From assembly GCF_001423945.1 (NCBI RefSeq), contig NZ_LMPU01000011.1, positions 164,900-228,899 of the forward strand: DNA of 64,000 bases, given 5' to 3'. Of the stretch, positions 61,177 to 64,000 are shown piece after piece; positions within the stretch are counted from its first letter, which is position 1; each line of letters begins with the position of its first letter. A program made the translations under genes and the position numbers. Source of the DNA: Pedobacter sp. Leaf194 (lineage in GTDB: Bacteria > Bacteroidota > Bacteroidia > Sphingobacteriales > Sphingobacteriaceae). The notes under the pieces were generated by a model, which worked only from the letters and a program-made list of their open reading frames with translations, was not told where the DNA came from and ran no database searches.

Positions 61177-63885
61177 ATGAAAATCACCTCTGCAATACTA
61201 CTTTCGGGCATTGGCCTTACAGTTTTCTTATCTGCAAAACAAGTTAATAAGTTTAGCTTTTCTAGCAATCTGGAGAAATCTAAAATTAAAGAACTAAAAA
61301 TTGACACGCCCGACCAGGATAGGTTTGTAAAAGTAAATCTTGTTCAGGGACAGTTTACCGAGCCAACCGAGATGTCCGTGTTGCCAAATCTCGATATTTT
61401 AGTAGCACAGCGCAGGGGAGAACTTTTGATGTACAAAAATTCAACTAAAAAGCTTATTCAATCTGCAAAACTCGATGTATATTTTAAAACCAGTGTTGCA
61501 GATGTTAACGCAGAAGAAGGTTTGCTCGGCTTAACAATCGACCCGAAATATGCGGCAAACCAATATGTATATTTATTCTACAGCCCGGCTGGAAAGTCGG
61601 TTAACCGCTTATCAAGATTTAAAATGGTAAACGATATGCTCAGCATGTCTTCGGAAAAAGTAGTTTTAGAATTTTACGCTCAACGGGAGATTTGCTGCCA
61701 CACAGGTGGTTCTTTGGCTTTTGGGCCTGATGGGCTTTTGTACATATCTACCGGTGATAATTCGACGCCGTTCGACGTTCCGAAGCAAAGCTTTGTGAAC
61801 AAAGGCTATGCACCGTTGGATAACAGGCAGGGATTACAACAATACGATGCCAGAAGATCTGCCGGAAATACGAATGATTTGAGAGGCAAAATTCTTCGGA
61901 TAAAAGTTGAAGCAGATGGCACTTATACCATTCCGAAAGGTAATTTATTTCCCGTTGGGACCGATAAAACCCGTCCGGAAATTTTTGTGATGGGAAATAG
62001 AAATCCTTATCGAATATCGGTTGATCAGAAAACCGGCTTTTTATATTGGGGAGAAGTTGGTCCGGATGCATCGAATGATGACCCTTTACGTGGCCCGAGA
62101 GGCTATGACGAAGTAAACCAGGCAAGAAAAGCCGGAAATTTTGGCTGGCCATATTTTATTGGAAATAATTATGCCTACAGAAGTTACGATTTTACCAATG
62201 GAAAAAGCGGCCCAGCTTTCGACCCGCAAAATCCGGTGAACAATTCGCCAAACAATACAGGGTTAGAAAATATTCCTGCTGCCAATCCGGCATTCATCTG
62301 GTATCCTTATGGTGAATCGAAAGATTTTCCACAAGTGGGCTCTGGCGGCAGAACAGCCATGGCTGGCCCTACTTTATACAGTGGAGCGGGCAGCTCAGCT
62401 TACCCGGATTATTACAACGGAAAACTAATTATTTATGAATGGGTAAGAGGCTGGGTTAAAGCGGTGACAATGGCTCCTAATGGCGATTATCTTAGCATGG
62501 AACCAATAATGTCCAATTTATCGTTTTCTGCACCAATTGATATGGAACTTGGTCCCGATGGTAAAATCTATGTTCTGGAATACGGCAAAGGTTGGTTTTC
62601 AAAAAATCCTGATGCTGGTATCGCCAGGGTTGATTATCTTAAAGGTAACAGACCGCCGATGGTAACAAACCTTGTAATTGATAAGCCAAGCGGCTTACTT
62701 CCTTACAGGCTGGATGCGAAGGTTATGGCTAAAGATCCAGATGGTGATAAATTAACTTATGTATGGAATTTAGGCAATGGGATTGTAAAAACGACAATGG
62801 TACCTGAATTACATTACACCTACACTAAGGCCGGTGAATATCCGGTAAGCGTTAGGGTGACAGACAATGCGAAGGCATCTGCTAAAAGCGCAACCGTGCC
62901 CGTATTTGCAGGTAATGAGCATCCAAAAGTTGATATTGTGGTATCAGGAAACAAAAGCTTCTATTTTCCTGGGAAACCGGTTAGCTATCAGGTATTGGTT
63001 TCAGATAAAGGAGCTACTGTTAACAAAGATCGTGTTTTTGTATCAAACTCTTACACGGAAGGAACCGATATGGCCGGTGCGCAATTAGGGCATCAGCAAG
63101 CTGCGCAAACGCTAATTGGTAAATCGTTAATGATGAAATCGGATTGCAGCACTTGCCACAAAGTTTCTGAAGCATCTATAGGGCCAGCTTTCTCTAAAGT
63201 TTCAACTAAATACCAAACGGAACCCAAAGCGGTTGAATACCTTGCATCGAAAGTAATTAAAGGTAGTAGTGGTGTTTGGGGTGAGGTGCCAATGCCTGCC
63301 CACCCAGCGATGAAAGAAACAGAGGTTAAGCAAATTGTTGAATGGATTTTAAGCTTGTCTGCCAAGGCGAACACAATTGCCTCACTTCCAACTTCGGGCA
63401 AAATCGTGCCACCAGAAACCGTAAGCAAAAATAAATCAGTTTTAACACTTAAGGCTAGCTATTCTGATCTTGGATCGAAGGGTTTAAGACCTTTAACAAT
63501 TACAAATACCCTAAATCTTAGAAACAATGTAATTAATAGCACTGATATAAAAAGTTTTTCCGGTTTCAGCAAGGCCGATAACGGAGCGCTTAATTTGACT
63601 AAAAATACAGGCTGGTTAAAATTATCCGCTATTGATCTGACAAATATCGGTTCATTCGAAATTGTTTCTGGCAGGGCACAAAATGATGTGAATTACGAAA
63701 TTGAATTGAGGCTGGATAGTGAAAATGGTAAGATTATTGGCAAGAACATTCCCGGTAAGTTATCGCTTCCAATAGATTTTATTTCGGATGGAAAATATCA
63801 CAATATATTCTTGATGTTTAAATCAAATCAGGATGCAAACAACGGCAATTTGACGATAAGACAGATAGTGGTTGAATCAAAGTAA
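61177..63885 (+). CDS. PQQ-dependent sugar dehydrogenase-like protein with PKD, haem c and sugar-binding-like domains
   Basis: 902 aa with a signal peptide. Residues about 50-500 are a soluble glucose/sorbosone dehydrogenase-type propeller (EEGLLGLTIDPKYAAN, CCHTGGSLAFGPDGLLYISTGDN, NRNPYRISVD). A PKD-type domain (SGLLPYRLDAKVMAKDPDGDKLTYVWNLG) follows, then cytochrome c with CSTCH at residues 657-661 and an MPAHP Met, and a C-terminal carbohydrate-binding-module-like beta sandwich (residues about 760-902). Likely periplasmic sugar oxidation passing electrons to its own haem. The IS element starts 24 bases after its stop. Confidence 0.9.
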   Translation: MKITSAILLSGIGLTVFLSAKQVNKFSFSSNLEKSKIKELKIDTPDQDRFVKVNLVQGQFTEPTEMSVLPNLDILVAQRRGELLMYKNSTKKLIQSAKLDVYFKTSVADVNAEEGLLGLTIDPKYAANQYVYLFYSPAGKSVNRLSRFKMVNDMLSMSSEKVVLEFYAQREICCHTGGSLAFGPDGLLYISTGDNSTPFDVPKQSFVNKGYAPLDNRQGLQQYDARRSAGNTNDLRGKILRIKVEADGTYTIPKGNLFPVGTDKTRPEIFVMGNRNPYRISVDQKTGFLYWGEVGPDASNDDPLRGPRGYDEVNQARKAGNFGWPYFIGNNYAYRSYDFTNGKSGPAFDPQNPVNNSPNNTGLENIPAANPAFIWYPYGESKDFPQVGSGGRTAMAGPTLYSGAGSSAYPDYYNGKLIIYEWVRGWVKAVTMAPNGDYLSMEPIMSNLSFSAPIDMELGPDGKIYVLEYGKGWFSKNPDAGIARVDYLKGNRPPMVTNLVIDKPSGLLPYRLDAKVMAKDPDGDKLTYVWNLGNGIVKTTMVPELHYTYTKAGEYPVSVRVTDNAKASAKSATVPVFAGNEHPKVDIVVSGNKSFYFPGKPVSYQVLVSDKGATVNKDRVFVSNSYTEGTDMAGAQLGHQQAAQTLIGKSLMMKSDCSTCHKVSEASIGPAFSKVSTKYQTEPKAVEYLASKVIKGSSGVWGEVPMPAHPAMKETEVKQIVEWILSLSAKANTIASLPTSGKIVPPETVSKNKSVLTLKASYSDLGSKGLRPLTITNTLNLRNNVINSTDIKSFSGFSKADNGALNLTKNTGWLKLSAIDLTNIGSFEIVSGRAQNDVNYEIELRLDSENGKIIGKNIPGKLSLPIDFISDGKYHNIFLMFKSNQDANNGNLTIRQIVVESK

Positions 63886-63909
63886 CATAAAACAAAAGGC
63901 TTCTAAAAA

Positions 63910-64000
63910 TGAAGTGCACCCGAAAAGTTAGACAAATTTAATTTAATTAATAATATGATGAGCTCGGTATTTAACCGGGCTCATTCCTTTTAGATTAAGT
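63910..64000 (-). mobile_element. End of an IS3-family insertion sequence (truncated by the window edge)
   Basis: The terminal sequence TGAAGTGCACCCGAAAAG at 63910 fits the inverted-repeat end of IS3/IS150-type elements. Inward of it, on the minus strand, a transposase reading frame ends. The rest of the element lies beyond the right edge. Confidence 0.8.
63943..64000 (-). CDS. IS3-family transposase OrfB, C-terminal end (partial)
   Basis: On the minus strand the last 18 codons read LNLKGMSPVKYRAHHIIN and stop at 63943-63945. The LKGMSPVxYR ending is typical of the rve/InsK-type OrfB of IS150-like elements. Catalytic DDE residues are outside the window. Confidence 0.78.
   Translation of the reverse strand, partial: LNLKGMSPVKYRAHHIIN

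Overview
The window reads as chromosomal DNA of a Bacteroidota bacterium of the Sphingobacteriaceae type, most like Pedobacter or a close relative. This is judged from a SusC/SusD pair, futalosine-pathway menaquinone genes, lipoprotein and exported-protein styles, AT-rich spacers with few Shine-Dalgarno sites, and gene content; no rRNA, tRNA or CRISPR array was seen. About 60 protein genes fill it densely. It opens with the last 19 codons of one gene and closes with the end of an IS3-family insertion sequence.

Layout. 0.3-3 kb: menaquinone genes mqnE and mqnA with a histidine phosphatase between them. 3-7.5 kb: ribosome hibernation-type factor, mutS, NlpC/P60 lipoprotein, thioredoxin-like protein. 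7.5-12.3 kb: three short-chain dehydrogenases with an AraC and a TetR regulator; the TetR gene and the third dehydrogenase each carry the same operator palindrome. 12.4-18.4 kb: lone FabF-like synthase, YceH-like protein, and a Tat-targeted three-subunit molybdenum hydroxylase (PaoABC type). 18.4-21.8 kb: subtilase, DUF4142 lipoprotein, GNAT, YajQ.

21.9-30.6 kb is the most coherent part: a lysine/alanine-rich histone H1-like protein, then ppk1 and ppx (polyphosphate synthesis and breakdown). Convergent to these is an operon of a polyphosphate-glucokinase-type ROK kinase, gnd, zwf, pgl and a small DUF5655-like gene. Together they suggest a module that stores phosphate as polyphosphate, may tether the granules to DNA, and may spend the polymer on glucose phosphorylation feeding the oxidative pentose phosphate pathway. 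A PPK2 kinase lies further on at 49.7 kb.

30.7-42 kb: a membrane fatty-acid hydroxylase, then a SusC/SusD locus whose enzymes are a metallophosphoesterase, a glycerophosphodiester phosphodiesterase and an SGNH esterase, with no glycoside hydrolase. It looks like a phosphodiester or phospholipid head-group scavenging locus rather than a glycan locus. 42-43.8 kb: Spy-like protein, an S24-type self-cleaving repressor, and a divergent GIY-YIG-fold protein whose catalytic residues are replaced; palindromic repeats lie between the last two. 43.9-52.4 kb: a very large metallopeptidase/propeller/barrel protein, penicillin-binding protein 1A, PPK2, an exported VOC protein and a soluble PAS histidine kinase. 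52.7-64 kb: small genes, S1/P1 nuclease, HAD phosphatase, ECF sigma factor, Crp-like regulator, PAP2 phosphatase, exported Gfo/Idh/MocA protein, cation efflux protein, and a PQQ-type dehydrogenase with a haem domain, followed directly by the IS end.
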